Assembly (NCBI GenBank): GCA_002343445.1 | Contig: DDSP01000034.1 | Span: 1 to 6,629 of the forward strand | Direction: 5' to 3' | Length of the DNA stretch: 6,629 nucleotides | DNA from: Chthonomonas sp. UBA2387 | GTDB taxonomy: Bacteria > Armatimonadota > Fimbriimonadia > Fimbriimonadales > Fimbriimonadaceae | Part shown: positions 1-5,943 of the stretch, in pieces | Position numbering within the stretch: the stretch's first letter is position 1 | Layout of the letters: each line of letters opens with the position of its first letter | Position numbers and translations under genes: made by a program | The notes under the pieces: model-generated | Told to the model about the DNA's origin: nothing | Database searches by the model: none | The model's input: the letters and a program-made list of their open reading frames with translations, nothing else

Positions 1-23
1 GCGAACGAAGGCGCGGGGGGGAT

Positions 24-50
24 GTGAATGTGAATCGTGAATCGTGAACC
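24..50. repeat. Short heptamer tandem repeat, GTGAATC
   Basis: The unit GTGAATC is repeated head to tail: GTGAAT at 24-29, GTGAATC at 30-36 and 37-43, then GTGAACC at 44-50. The first copy lacks the final C and the last has one substitution. It lies in non-coding DNA near the window edge. Such short arrays arise by replication slippage. No function can be read from it. Confidence 0.75.
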
Positions 51-84
51 CGAAGGCAACCTGCCGACCCAACGGGACCACCCC

Positions 85-113
85 GGCCTGCGGCCACCCC
101 TCCGTGGGAGGGG
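85..113. repeat. Two adjacent GC-rich hairpins
   Basis: CCCCTCC at 97-103 pairs perfectly with GGAGGGG at 107-113 around a 3-base loop (GTG). Just before it, GGCC at 85-88 can pair with GGCC at 92-95. No run of T follows on either strand, so this is not a canonical intrinsic terminator. It could end a transcript entering from the left edge, or be part of the repeat-rich intergenic DNA that continues to position 180. Confidence 0.5.
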
Positions 114-130
114 AATTCTGAGAGTGCCAA

Positions 131-177
131 AGCGGCGCAACGGGCACGGTCTGCCGGGCAGAGAAGTTGTCGGCCCA
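131..177. repeat. Intergenic repeat, copy A (partner at 5594-5674)
   Basis: Bases 144-161 (GCACGGTCTGCCGGGCAG) are identical to 5607-5624. The match extends leftward to 131 (5594 in copy B) at 27 of 31 positions. After the identical core, copy B carries about 18 extra bases, after which 160-177 aligns with 5641-5658. Copy A lacks the right-hand inverted arm present in copy B and may be a truncated or diverged member. The two copies flank the molybdenum-enzyme operon and the PLP gene in the same orientation. Family size in the genome cannot be judged here. Confidence 0.6.
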
Positions 178-202
178 CGCCGCGAGAACCCGAAGCACAA
201 CC

Positions 203-244
203 TTGGCGTTCCCCTAGATAGGCGACTCGAATCGCGTCTAGAAT
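203..244 (+). promoter_or_regulatory. Possible promoter with operator-like dyad for the four-gene operon
   Basis: An imperfect palindrome lies at 222-235: GCGA at 222-225 mirrors TCGC at 232-235, with one C-A mismatch inside. CTAGA at 214-218 mirrors TCTAG at 237-241 around it, with slightly uneven spacing. Two weak promoter readings overlap the dyad: TTGGCG (203-208) with TCGAAT (227-232) at 18-base spacing, or a lone -10-like TAGAAT at 239-244 without a good -35. Dyads overlapping a promoter are typical repressor sites, but no regulator gene is in the window. All of this is inference from symmetry and position. Confidence 0.3.
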
Positions 245-262
245 GGTGTTGCGAGGCAAACG

Positions 263-733
263 ATGGCTCAGTTCACTTTTACGATCAACGGTGCAAAGAA
301 GACGGTGGATGTGCCGCCCGACATGCCGATTCTGTGGATCCTCCGCGATCTGGCGGGCCTGACCGGCACCAAGTACGGGTGCGGGGTCGGCTCGTGCGGC
401 GCGTGCACCGTGCTGCTCGGCGATGAAGCGGTCAAGTCGTGCCTGATCTCCGCCGACGAGGTCGAGGGCAAGCCGATCACCACGATCGAAGGCCTGTCCG
501 CCGATGGTTCGCACCCCTTGCAGAAGGCGTGGGTCGAGACCGACGTGCCGCAATGCGGCTACTGCCAAACGGGCCAGATCATGGCCGCCGCCGCGTTGCT
601 CAAAGCCCATCCGAAGCCGTCCGACAGCGACATCGACGACTATCTGTCCACCAACATCTGCCGGTGCGGGACGTATCCGCGCATCCGCGAAGCGATCCGC
701 CGCGCCGTGGCGGAAGAGGTTGAAGAACGATGA
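263..733 (+). CDS. Two-[2Fe-2S] subunit of a xanthine-oxidase-family oxidoreductase (IorA/CoxS type)
   Basis: This 156-residue small subunit carries electrons from the molybdenum site of its partner to an outside acceptor. The N-terminal plant-ferredoxin-like domain (about residues 3-75) has C40, C45, C48 and C60 for the outer cluster, in the motif GCGVGSCGACTV. The C-terminal helical domain has C98, C101, C133 and C135 (CGYC and ICRCG) for the cluster near the cofactor, so all eight ligands are present. Length is close to known IorA and CoxS proteins. The ATG is preceded by GCGAGG at 251-256, six bases upstream. The protein has no export signal, so it should fold in the cytoplasm and travel with the Tat-bearing large subunit, as known for hitchhiker subunits. 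Its stop overlaps the next start as ATGA (730-733). Family assignment is firm; the substrate is unknown. Confidence 0.95.
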   Translation: MAQFTFTINGAKKTVDVPPDMPILWILRDLAGLTGTKYGCGVGSCGACTVLLGDEAVKSCLISADEVEGKPITTIEGLSADGSHPLQKAWVETDVPQCGYCQTGQIMAAAALLKAHPKPSDSDIDDYLSTNICRCGTYPRIREAIRRAVAEEVEER

Positions 734-2775
734 ACCCCGAACTCTCTCGCCGCAGCGTCATCAAGGTCGGCGTCGCCGCCACCGCAGGCCTGATTCTGGG
801 TTGCCGCATCCGCGAATCGGCCGCCGCGACCCCGCAAGGGTCCGCCGATCCGTTCGCTCCCAACGCCTGGCTGCGCATCGCGCCTTCGGGCGAGGTCTTC
901 ATCACGGTGGCCAAGCCCGACATCGGCACCGGCGTGCGCACGTCGCTTGCCATGATCGTGGCCGAGGAGTTGGGCGTCGCGTGGGAATCGGTCAAGGTCG
1001 AACAGGCCGTCGCCGATGCCAAGTACGGCTCGATGATGATCGGCGGCAGCACCAGCGTCCGAAGCAGTTGGCGTCCGCTGCGCGAAGCGGGCGCGGCCGC
1101 GCGGGCCATGCTGATCGAGGCCGCCGCCAAGAAGTGGGGCGTCGAACCCGGCTCGTGCCGCGTCGAGAACGGCGTGGTGCTCAACCACGGCCCCGAGAAG
1201 GCCACCTTCGGCGAACTCGCGACCGAAGCGGCCAGACTGCCCGTTCCGACCGGCGTCGCACTCAAAGACCCGAAAGACTTCACGATCATCGGGAAGCGGC
1301 TGCCCCGAGTGGACAACCGCGACGTGGTGACCGGGACGGCCAAGTTCGGCATGGACGTGCGCATCCCAGGGATGCTGATGGCCGTGGTCGCCCGTCCCGA
1401 GGCCTTTGGCGGGAGCATCGCCAGCTTCGACGAGGCAGCCGCGCGCAAAGTGCCCGGAGTCCGCGACGTGATCAAGGTCTCGACGGGGATCGCCGTGTTG
1501 GCCGACCACACGTGGGCAGCGCTCGCAGGCCGCGAGGCCCTGGCGGTCAAGCAAGACCCCGGTCCCAACGCCTCGGTGGATTCGGAGTCCATCCATAAGC
1601 AACTGGGCGAAGCGTTCCAGCCCTTCGGCGATGCGCCCGAAGGCAAGGTGGTCGAGGCCGAGTATGCCGTGCCCTACCTTTCGCACGCGCCGATGGAGCC
1701 GATGAATTGCACGGTCAGCATCGCCGATGGCAAGTGCACGATCTACGCGCCGAGTCAGGCGCCGGACGCCATCCAGCGCTCGGCAGCACAGCGGTTGAGC
1801 CTCGACCGAAGCGCCGTCACCGTGCACACCACGCTGGTCGGCGGAGGCTTCGGACGGCGGTTCCAGATGGACTTCGCCAACGAAGCCGTCGAGATCGCAC
1901 AGGCCGCCGGCAAGCCGGTCCAAGTGGTGTGGAGCCGTGACGACGACATGAAGCACGACTTCTATCGTCCCGCAAGCCGCAACCGCTTCCGCGCCGTGTT
2001 GGGTTCGGACGGCAAGCCGGTTCTTTGGCAGCACCAGTTCATGCAGGCTCAGGCGGGCCGAGGCACCCCGAACTGGGGCCGCGAGGAGATTCCCTATCAG
2101 ATCCCGACCGCCCAGCGCATGACGGGCGGCGCCAGGACCCCGATCCCGACCGGGGCATGGCGTTCGGTCTCGCACTCGAACACGGGCTTCGCCATCGAGA
2201 GTTTCGTGGACGAGTTGGCGTACGCCGCTGGCGCAGACCCCTTGGAGTACCGCAAGAGCCTGATCGCCGATGCCCGACTGATGGCGACGCTCGAACGCGT
2301 GGCCAAGCTCGCCGATTGGAAGGGCCCCAAGCCCGCCAAAGGCAAGGGACGCGGCGTCGGCTGCTTCGCGGGCTATGGCTCGTACTTCTCGATGATCGTA
2401 GACGTCACGCACGACCCCGATCTGGGCATCGTCGTCAACCACGTTTACGCCGTCGTGGATTGCGGCATCGCGATCAACTCGTCCGGCGTCGAGGCTCAGG
2501 TCATCGGCGGCGTCAACGACGGCATCGCGACGGCGCTCAAGTCGGCGATCACGATCAAGGGCGGCGCGGTCGAGCAGTCGAGCTACTTCGATTTCGAGTG
2601 GCTGCGGATGAACGAGGCTCCGAAGTTCACGATCGAGATTTTGCCCAGTCAAGAGGCCCCGGGCGGCATGGGCGAGGTGGCGTATCCGCCCGCCCCCGCA
2701 GCCGTAGCGAACGCCATCTACGCGGCCACGGGGCATCGGCTTCGGACGCTGCCGATGAACGAACTGCCCGAGTGA
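730..2775 (+). CDS. Molybdopterin-binding catalytic subunit, isoquinoline 1-oxidoreductase beta-like, Tat-exported
   Basis: This 681-residue catalytic subunit belongs to the COG1529 xanthine oxidase family, whose members hydroxylate N-heterocycles or oxidise aldehydes with water as oxygen source. The N-terminus has a Tat motif (SRRSVIK, residues 6-12), a hydrophobic stretch, and ILGC ending at C25 that resembles a lipobox; AAA at 31-33 is an alternative type I cleavage site. Family landmarks are DIGTGVRTSL (64-73), GGSTSV (105-110), the Mo-site segment VGGGFGRR (370-377), GAWRSV (475-480), DCG (577-579) and PGGMGEVAYPP with the presumed catalytic Glu649. It is about 100 residues shorter than the IorB I recall, yet both ends look complete. 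The start overlaps the 2Fe-2S subunit stop, giving translational coupling. There is no FAD subunit, so electrons probably pass to a cytochrome or similar acceptor. An aldehyde oxidase role is equally possible. Confidence 0.95.
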   Translation: MNPELSRRSVIKVGVAATAGLILGCRIRESAAATPQGSADPFAPNAWLRIAPSGEVFITVAKPDIGTGVRTSLAMIVAEELGVAWESVKVEQAVADAKYGSMMIGGSTSVRSSWRPLREAGAAARAMLIEAAAKKWGVEPGSCRVENGVVLNHGPEKATFGELATEAARLPVPTGVALKDPKDFTIIGKRLPRVDNRDVVTGTAKFGMDVRIPGMLMAVVARPEAFGGSIASFDEAAARKVPGVRDVIKVSTGIAVLADHTWAALAGREALAVKQDPGPNASVDSESIHKQLGEAFQPFGDAPEGKVVEAEYAVPYLSHAPMEPMNCTVSIADGKCTIYAPSQAPDAIQRSAAQRLSLDRSAVTVHTTLVGGGFGRRFQMDFANEAVEIAQAAGKPVQVVWSRDDDMKHDFYRPASRNRFRAVLGSDGKPVLWQHQFMQAQAGRGTPNWGREEIPYQIPTAQRMTGGARTPIPTGAWRSVSHSNTGFAIESFVDELAYAAGADPLEYRKSLIADARLMATLERVAKLADWKGPKPAKGKGRGVGCFAGYGSYFSMIVDVTHDPDLGIVVNHVYAVVDCGIAINSSGVEAQVIGGVNDGIATALKSAITIKGGAVEQSSYFDFEWLRMNEAPKFTIEILPSQEAPGGMGEVAYPPAPAAVANAIYAATGHRLRTLPMNELPE

Positions 2776-3698
2776 TGCGGGACATCGCCGCATCGCTTTG
2801 CCAATGGCTCGACGAGGGCAGGGGGGTCGCGTGCGCCATCGTGGTGCGGACGTGTGGCTCCTCGCCTCGGCCCGTCGGCTCGGTCATGGCCGTCCGCGAC
2901 GATGGTTGCGTGGCAGGCTCAGTGAGCGGCGGGTGCGTGGAAGGCGCGGTGATCGAGGCGGCTCAAGGTTGCCTCGCCACGGGCCGCAGCCGCTTGTTGG
3001 TGTTCGAGGCCATCAAGGACGAGGACGCATGGGCGGTCGGCCTCTCTTGCGGCGGAACGCTGCACGTGTGGGTGATGCCCGTCGCCGCCGACACGGGTTG
3101 GCGTGAGATCGCCGCAGGTCGGCCTCAACGCCTTCGGATCAAGATGGATGCCGACGGTACGTGCGAGTGGGCGCAGCCCGAAGCACCCAGTGCCAAGGTA
3201 GACGGCGAGTGGTTCGAGGCTGTTCTGGGCGAGCGGGAGCGGCTGATCCTGATCGGTGCGTCGCACATTGCGCTGGCGCTGGGCAAAATGGCGAGGATGG
3301 TCGGGTTCGAGGTGATCGTGGTGGACCCGAGGACGGCATTCCTCGACCCCGAAAGGCTGGATGGCGTCGCCGACGAGGTCCTCCCCGAGTGGCCGGTCCA
3401 AGCCCTGGAGCGGATGGCGATCGGCCCGAGCGATTCGGTGGTGACCCTCTCGCACGATCCCAAACTGGACGACCCTGCGCTCGCGTTGGCTTTGCGCGCG
3501 GGGGCTCGCTACGTGGGCGCGTTGGGCAGCCGCAGCACCCAAGACCAGAAGCGCAAGGCGTTGGCAGCCGAGGGCTTGGCGGAGGAAGCGGGACGCGTGC
3601 GCGGCCCTGTCGGCTTGCTCATCGGGGCGAAGACGCCCGAAGAAATCGCGGTGAGCATCCTGGCCGAACTCGTCGCCGCACGCCGAGGTGCCCTGTGA
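2775..3698 (+). CDS. xdhC: XdhC/CoxI-family molybdenum cofactor maturation protein
   Basis: This 307-residue protein matches XdhC, which in known systems binds the molybdenum cofactor, protects it during sulfuration by a cysteine desulfurase and delivers it to the target enzyme. It is cytoplasmic, with no signal sequence. The N-terminal XdhC/CoxI domain shows GSSPRPVGSVMAV (28-40) and GSVSGGCVE (48-56). The C-terminal Rossmann-type domain shows LILIGASHIA (157-166), TLSHDP (224-229), GALGSRS (248-254) and GLLIGAKTPEEIA (280-292). The ATG at 2775 is chosen because it overlaps the previous stop by one base (TGATG) and gives the standard N-terminus; the frame stays open far upstream only as a shadow of the preceding gene. 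No strong ribosome site is visible, consistent with coupled translation. It most likely serves the enzyme encoded just upstream. Confidence 0.94.
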   Translation: MRDIAASLCQWLDEGRGVACAIVVRTCGSSPRPVGSVMAVRDDGCVAGSVSGGCVEGAVIEAAQGCLATGRSRLLVFEAIKDEDAWAVGLSCGGTLHVWVMPVAADTGWREIAAGRPQRLRIKMDADGTCEWAQPEAPSAKVDGEWFEAVLGERERLILIGASHIALALGKMARMVGFEVIVVDPRTAFLDPERLDGVADEVLPEWPVQALERMAIGPSDSVVTLSHDPKLDDPALALALRAGARYVGALGSRSTQDQKRKALAAEGLAEEAGRVRGPVGLLIGAKTPEEIAVSILAELVAARRGAL

Positions 3699-4264
3699 AC
3701 CTGGTGGCCGTGGTGCTTGCGGCAGGGGCTTCCAGCCGCATGGGCAAGGACAAGCTGTGGCTGACGATCGAGGGCTTGCCCATCGTGCTTCGCGTCGTGG
3801 ATGCCGTGGCGGGCGCAACGCTCGACGACTGGCGCATCGTGGTCCGAGACCCCGCACCGTTCGCCGGTCACGTGGGCGAGGAGCGTTTGCTCGTGCATCC
3901 CGTTCCCGACCAGGGTATGGGCTCGTCGCTCGCGATCGGTGCGGCTTGGGCCGCCCAACACCACCCAGAATCCGGGCTGATGGTCGTCCTGGCCGATATG
4001 CCCTGGTTGACCGCAGGAGACCTGGACCTTCTCGCTGCAGCGTTTGGATTCGCCGAAGGGAAGGACATCGTCGCGCCCGTTACCGACGGACGCCGTGGCC
4101 ACCCCGTGCTGTTTCCCGCCGACTTGGTCCCCGAATTGGCGGTCCTCACGGGCGATCGCGGCGCGCGCGACGTGATCGAACGCAACGCCGACCGGGTCAG
4201 CGATGTCCGCACGCCGATCGAGGCGTTTCTGCGCGATGTGGACGAACCCGCGGATCTGGCCTGA
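3695..4264 (+). CDS. mocA: MocA-like molybdopterin nucleotidyltransferase (probable CTP-dependent)
   Basis: This 189-residue GT-A-fold nucleotidyltransferase probably joins CMP to molybdopterin to make the cytosine-dinucleotide cofactor used by IorAB-type enzymes. Visible motifs are the nucleotide-binding loop LAAGASSRMGKDK (8-20), GMGSSLAIG (74-82), the metal-binding LADMP (99-103), then GRRGHPVLFP, GDRGARDVI and a C-terminal DVDEPADL. GMGSSL stands where MobA has a GPLAG-type loop, and the length fits MocA (about 192 residues in E. coli); both favour MocA over GTP-using MobA. The start is GTG at 3695, overlapping the xdhC stop as GTGA, with GAGG at 3685-3688 six bases upstream. An in-frame ATG at 3161 lies deep inside xdhC and is rejected. 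CTP preference is inferred from motifs and context; a broader MobA-like role remains possible. Confidence 0.9.
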   Translation: MNLVAVVLAAGASSRMGKDKLWLTIEGLPIVLRVVDAVAGATLDDWRIVVRDPAPFAGHVGEERLLVHPVPDQGMGSSLAIGAAWAAQHHPESGLMVVLADMPWLTAGDLDLLAAAFGFAEGKDIVAPVTDGRRGHPVLFPADLVPELAVLTGDRGARDVIERNADRVSDVRTPIEAFLRDVDEPADLA

Positions 4265-4273
4265 TCGGGTGCC

Positions 4274-4286
4274 TATAATGGCGGCA
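4274..4286 (+). promoter_or_regulatory. Perfect -10 box, TATAAT, placed for a leaderless transcript
   Basis: TATAAT occupies 4274-4279 and the ATG of the next gene begins at 4286, six bases after the box. That is where transcription normally starts, so the mRNA would begin at or next to the start codon. No Shine-Dalgarno sequence lies before this ATG. A TG at 4270-4271 is one base off the extended -10 position, and I find no good -35 at 16-18 bases. The box sits in the 21-base gap after the mocA stop, so it can drive the PLP gene independently of the operon. Confidence 0.6.
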
Positions 4287-5548
4287 TGACCCGCCGTGAG
4301 TTCATGGTTGCCGGGATCGGCCTCGTCGCCTTTCGAGACGAGACGCTGGACCTCGTCGCCAACCTGGTCGCCAAATCCGCGCCGACGGCTCAGAACGAGG
4401 ACTTCTGGTCGCAGATCCAGCAGGCGTTCGCCCTCGACCGCAACATCGTGAACCTCAACAATGGTGGCTGTTCACCGTCGCCCCGCATCGTGCAAGACGC
4501 CCTGCGCCGGCAGATCGAGTACGCGAACCAAGCGCCCAGCTACTTCATGTGGCGTCATCTGGAGCCCGAGGTCGAGTCGGTGCGCATTCGCTTGGCCAAG
4601 ACGTTCGGCGTGGACACCGAAGAAATCGCCATCACTCGCAACGCCAGCGAATCGCTGGAGACGTGTTTGCTAGGCATCGACCTACGCGCGGGCGACGAAA
4701 TCCTGACCACCGACCTCGACTATCCCCGCATGGTCGCGACCATCAAGCAACGCGAGCGGCGCGAGGGCGTGAAGATGGTCACCGCGCCCATGCCCGCGGT
4801 CCCACAACGCCACAGCGAACTCGTTCGACCGATCGAAGAGCGGATCACGGGTCGCACCAAGATGATCCTGATCTCGCACGTATCATTCCTAAACGGCCAG
4901 ATCTTCCCCGTCAAGGCGATCTGCGAGCTTGGGGCGAGCCGTGGCATCCCGGTCATCGTGGATGGCGCGCACGCGTTCGCCCAGTTCCCATTCCGGCACA
5001 GCGACCTTGCCTGCGAGTACTACGGCGTATCGCTGCACAAGTGGCTGATGGCCCCAGTGGGAACAGGTTTGCTGTACGTCAAGCGCGAGCGAATCGGCGG
5101 GGTGTGGCCGCTGATGGCTGCGAACGAGCCGCAGAAGGACGACATCCGCAAGTTCGAGGAGATCGGCACCCACCCGGCCGCAAACCACAACGCCATCGGC
5201 GAGGCGCTGACGTTCCACGAGATGATCGGCGCGGAGCGGAAAGCGGACCGCTTCCGCTACCTGCGGTCGATCTGGACCGAGCCGCTTCGGGCCGAGAGAA
5301 ACGTGCGCTTCTCGACCAACCTGGCGCCCGAGCACTCGTGCGCCCTGACCACGGTGGAGATCGCGGGCATCCCGCCCGTCGAACTCGCCGATTGGCTGTT
5401 CAAGAAACACCACATCTTCGTCACGACGATCGACTCGCCCCCGGTGCGCGGCATCCGCGTGACGCCAAACGTGTACACCACGCGTCAAGAGATCGAGCGC
5501 TTCCGGGATGCGATGCTGGCCGCCGCACGCAACGGCATCGCTGGCTAG
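4286..5548 (+). CDS. Class V PLP-dependent aminotransferase-fold enzyme, isopenicillin-N-epimerase-like, probable Tat substrate
   Basis: This 420-residue fold-type I PLP enzyme is of the aminotransferase class V / CefD group. After the leader, LNNGGCSPSPRIV (about 57-69) is the typical family opening; VDGAHAF carries Asp226 and His229 for PLP binding; SLHKWLMAPVGTGLLYV carries the Schiff-base Lys252. The N-terminus MTRREFMVAGIGLVAF has paired arginines (3-4) and a hydrophobic run like a Tat signal, though no clear cleavage site follows. Tat export of a related class V PLP enzyme is established for PvdN of Pseudomonas. The region matching the cysteine desulfurase active loop reads HSCALTTVEI, unlike the NifS/IscS loop, so a sulfur-donor role is doubtful despite the XdhC neighbour. 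The likely chemistry is epimerisation, transamination or lyase action on an amino acid or peptide. The substrate is unknown and a functional link to the operon is unproven. Confidence 0.92.
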   Translation: MTRREFMVAGIGLVAFRDETLDLVANLVAKSAPTAQNEDFWSQIQQAFALDRNIVNLNNGGCSPSPRIVQDALRRQIEYANQAPSYFMWRHLEPEVESVRIRLAKTFGVDTEEIAITRNASESLETCLLGIDLRAGDEILTTDLDYPRMVATIKQRERREGVKMVTAPMPAVPQRHSELVRPIEERITGRTKMILISHVSFLNGQIFPVKAICELGASRGIPVIVDGAHAFAQFPFRHSDLACEYYGVSLHKWLMAPVGTGLLYVKRERIGGVWPLMAANEPQKDDIRKFEEIGTHPAANHNAIGEALTFHEMIGAERKADRFRYLRSIWTEPLRAERNVRFSTNLAPEHSCALTTVEIAGIPPVELADWLFKKHHIFVTTIDSPPVRGIRVTPNVYTTRQEIERFRDAMLAAARNGIAG

Positions 5549-5593
5549 CGCTTGCGGTGGGCGTGTGGATGGTGAATCGGTTTCGAGCGCCGT

Positions 5594-5674
5594 AGCGCCA
5601 AAACGTGCACGGTCTGCCGGGCAGGAACGTTCTTCGTGGACGAGAGGTGGTTGGGCCCGGTCAGACCGTGGCAC
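5594..5674. repeat. Intergenic repeat, copy B, bounded by long inverted arms
   Basis: The left arm at 5605-5622 (GTGCACGGTCTGCCGGGC) pairs with the right arm at 5655-5674 over 18 base pairs, interrupted only by single-base bulges at T5661 and G5671. About 32 bases lie between the arms, including the palindrome GAACGTTC at 5625-5632. Bases 5594-5624 match copy A (131-161) at 27 of 31 positions. Relative to copy A there are 18 extra bases, 5623-5640. This could be a REP- or MITE-like element or the remnant of a structured RNA. No transposase or target-site duplication was identified. Confidence 0.65.
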
Positions 5675-5701
5675 CCAGATTTCATAGGTTGGCAATGTAC
5701 C

Positions 5702-5820
5702 CCCGCGTCCCCTTCGAGACTTCGGCCCTAGGGTCGCGGGCGATTGAAACGTATTGGAGTTCGCGGGCCGAACCTCAGGGTGACACGGGGTGGTTCTGCC
5801 CACCGGCGGGGTCAGGGTGA
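5702..5820. repeat. Cluster of small hairpins and a 9-base direct repeat
   Basis: CCCGCG at 5702-5707 pairs with CGCGGG at 5735-5740, continuing past one T-T mismatch with CCC (5709-5711) and GGG (5731-5733). GTTCG at 5759-5763 pairs with CGAAC at 5769-5773. GGTGG at 5789-5793 pairs with CCACC at 5800-5804. TCAGGGTGA occurs at 5775-5783 and again at 5812-5820. Individually these are modest in GC-rich DNA; together with copy B they make about 220 bases of unusually dense symmetry. Confidence 0.45.
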
Positions 5821-5943
5821 GGGCGACGTTTTAGGTGCTTTCGGACCCTGGTAATCCGGCTAGCCTACGTTGGCCGACCCACCTTATAGCGACTTTTCCT
5901 ACCCCCCCTGGATCGCCATCATTTCACCAAGTCGGACGGGCGA

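Noticed and set aside
37..426. Open frame of 129 codons overlapping the start of the 2Fe-2S gene
   Set aside because: It runs through the hairpin and repeat DNA and then out of frame into the 2Fe-2S gene. It has no ribosome site and an atypical composition. Only the short repeat-encoded segment is of interest.
2025..2774. Upstream in-frame extension of xdhC
   Set aside because: The extension reads a shifted frame of the catalytic subunit and is Arg-rich and motif-free. The ATG at 2775 gives the normal XdhC N-terminus and a one-base overlap.
640..2793. Open frame of 717 codons on the - strand
   Set aside because: It lies antisense to the well-supported catalytic subunit. Its product is Arg/His/Asp-rich without family motifs, as expected from the complement of GC-rich coding DNA.
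3161..3694. Upstream in-frame extension of the MocA-like gene from an ATG at 3161
   Set aside because: It lies inside xdhC and reads as a shadow. The GTG at 3695, with GAGG in front, begins directly at the nucleotide-binding motif.
4278..4289. Tiny ATG GCG GCA TGA frame in front of the PLP gene
   Set aside because: Its ATG overlaps the -10 box, so it would lie upstream of the predicted transcript start. Three codons without a ribosome site are not a supportable gene.
4286..5548. PLP gene as a cysteine desulfurase feeding XdhC
   Set aside because: The NifS/IscS-type catalytic loop is not seen, the opening motif is of the isopenicillin-N-epimerase type, and the Tat-like leader predicts a different compartment.
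4889..5803. Open frame of 304 codons on the - strand
   Set aside because: It is antisense to the PLP gene and continues into the repeat region. It has no motifs and no ribosome site.
5605..5820. Short + strand frame of 71 codons across the repeat region
   Set aside because: It starts with GTG inside the inverted arm, lacks a ribosome site, and its body crosses several hairpins. It is kept only as a coding-bias observation, not as a gene.
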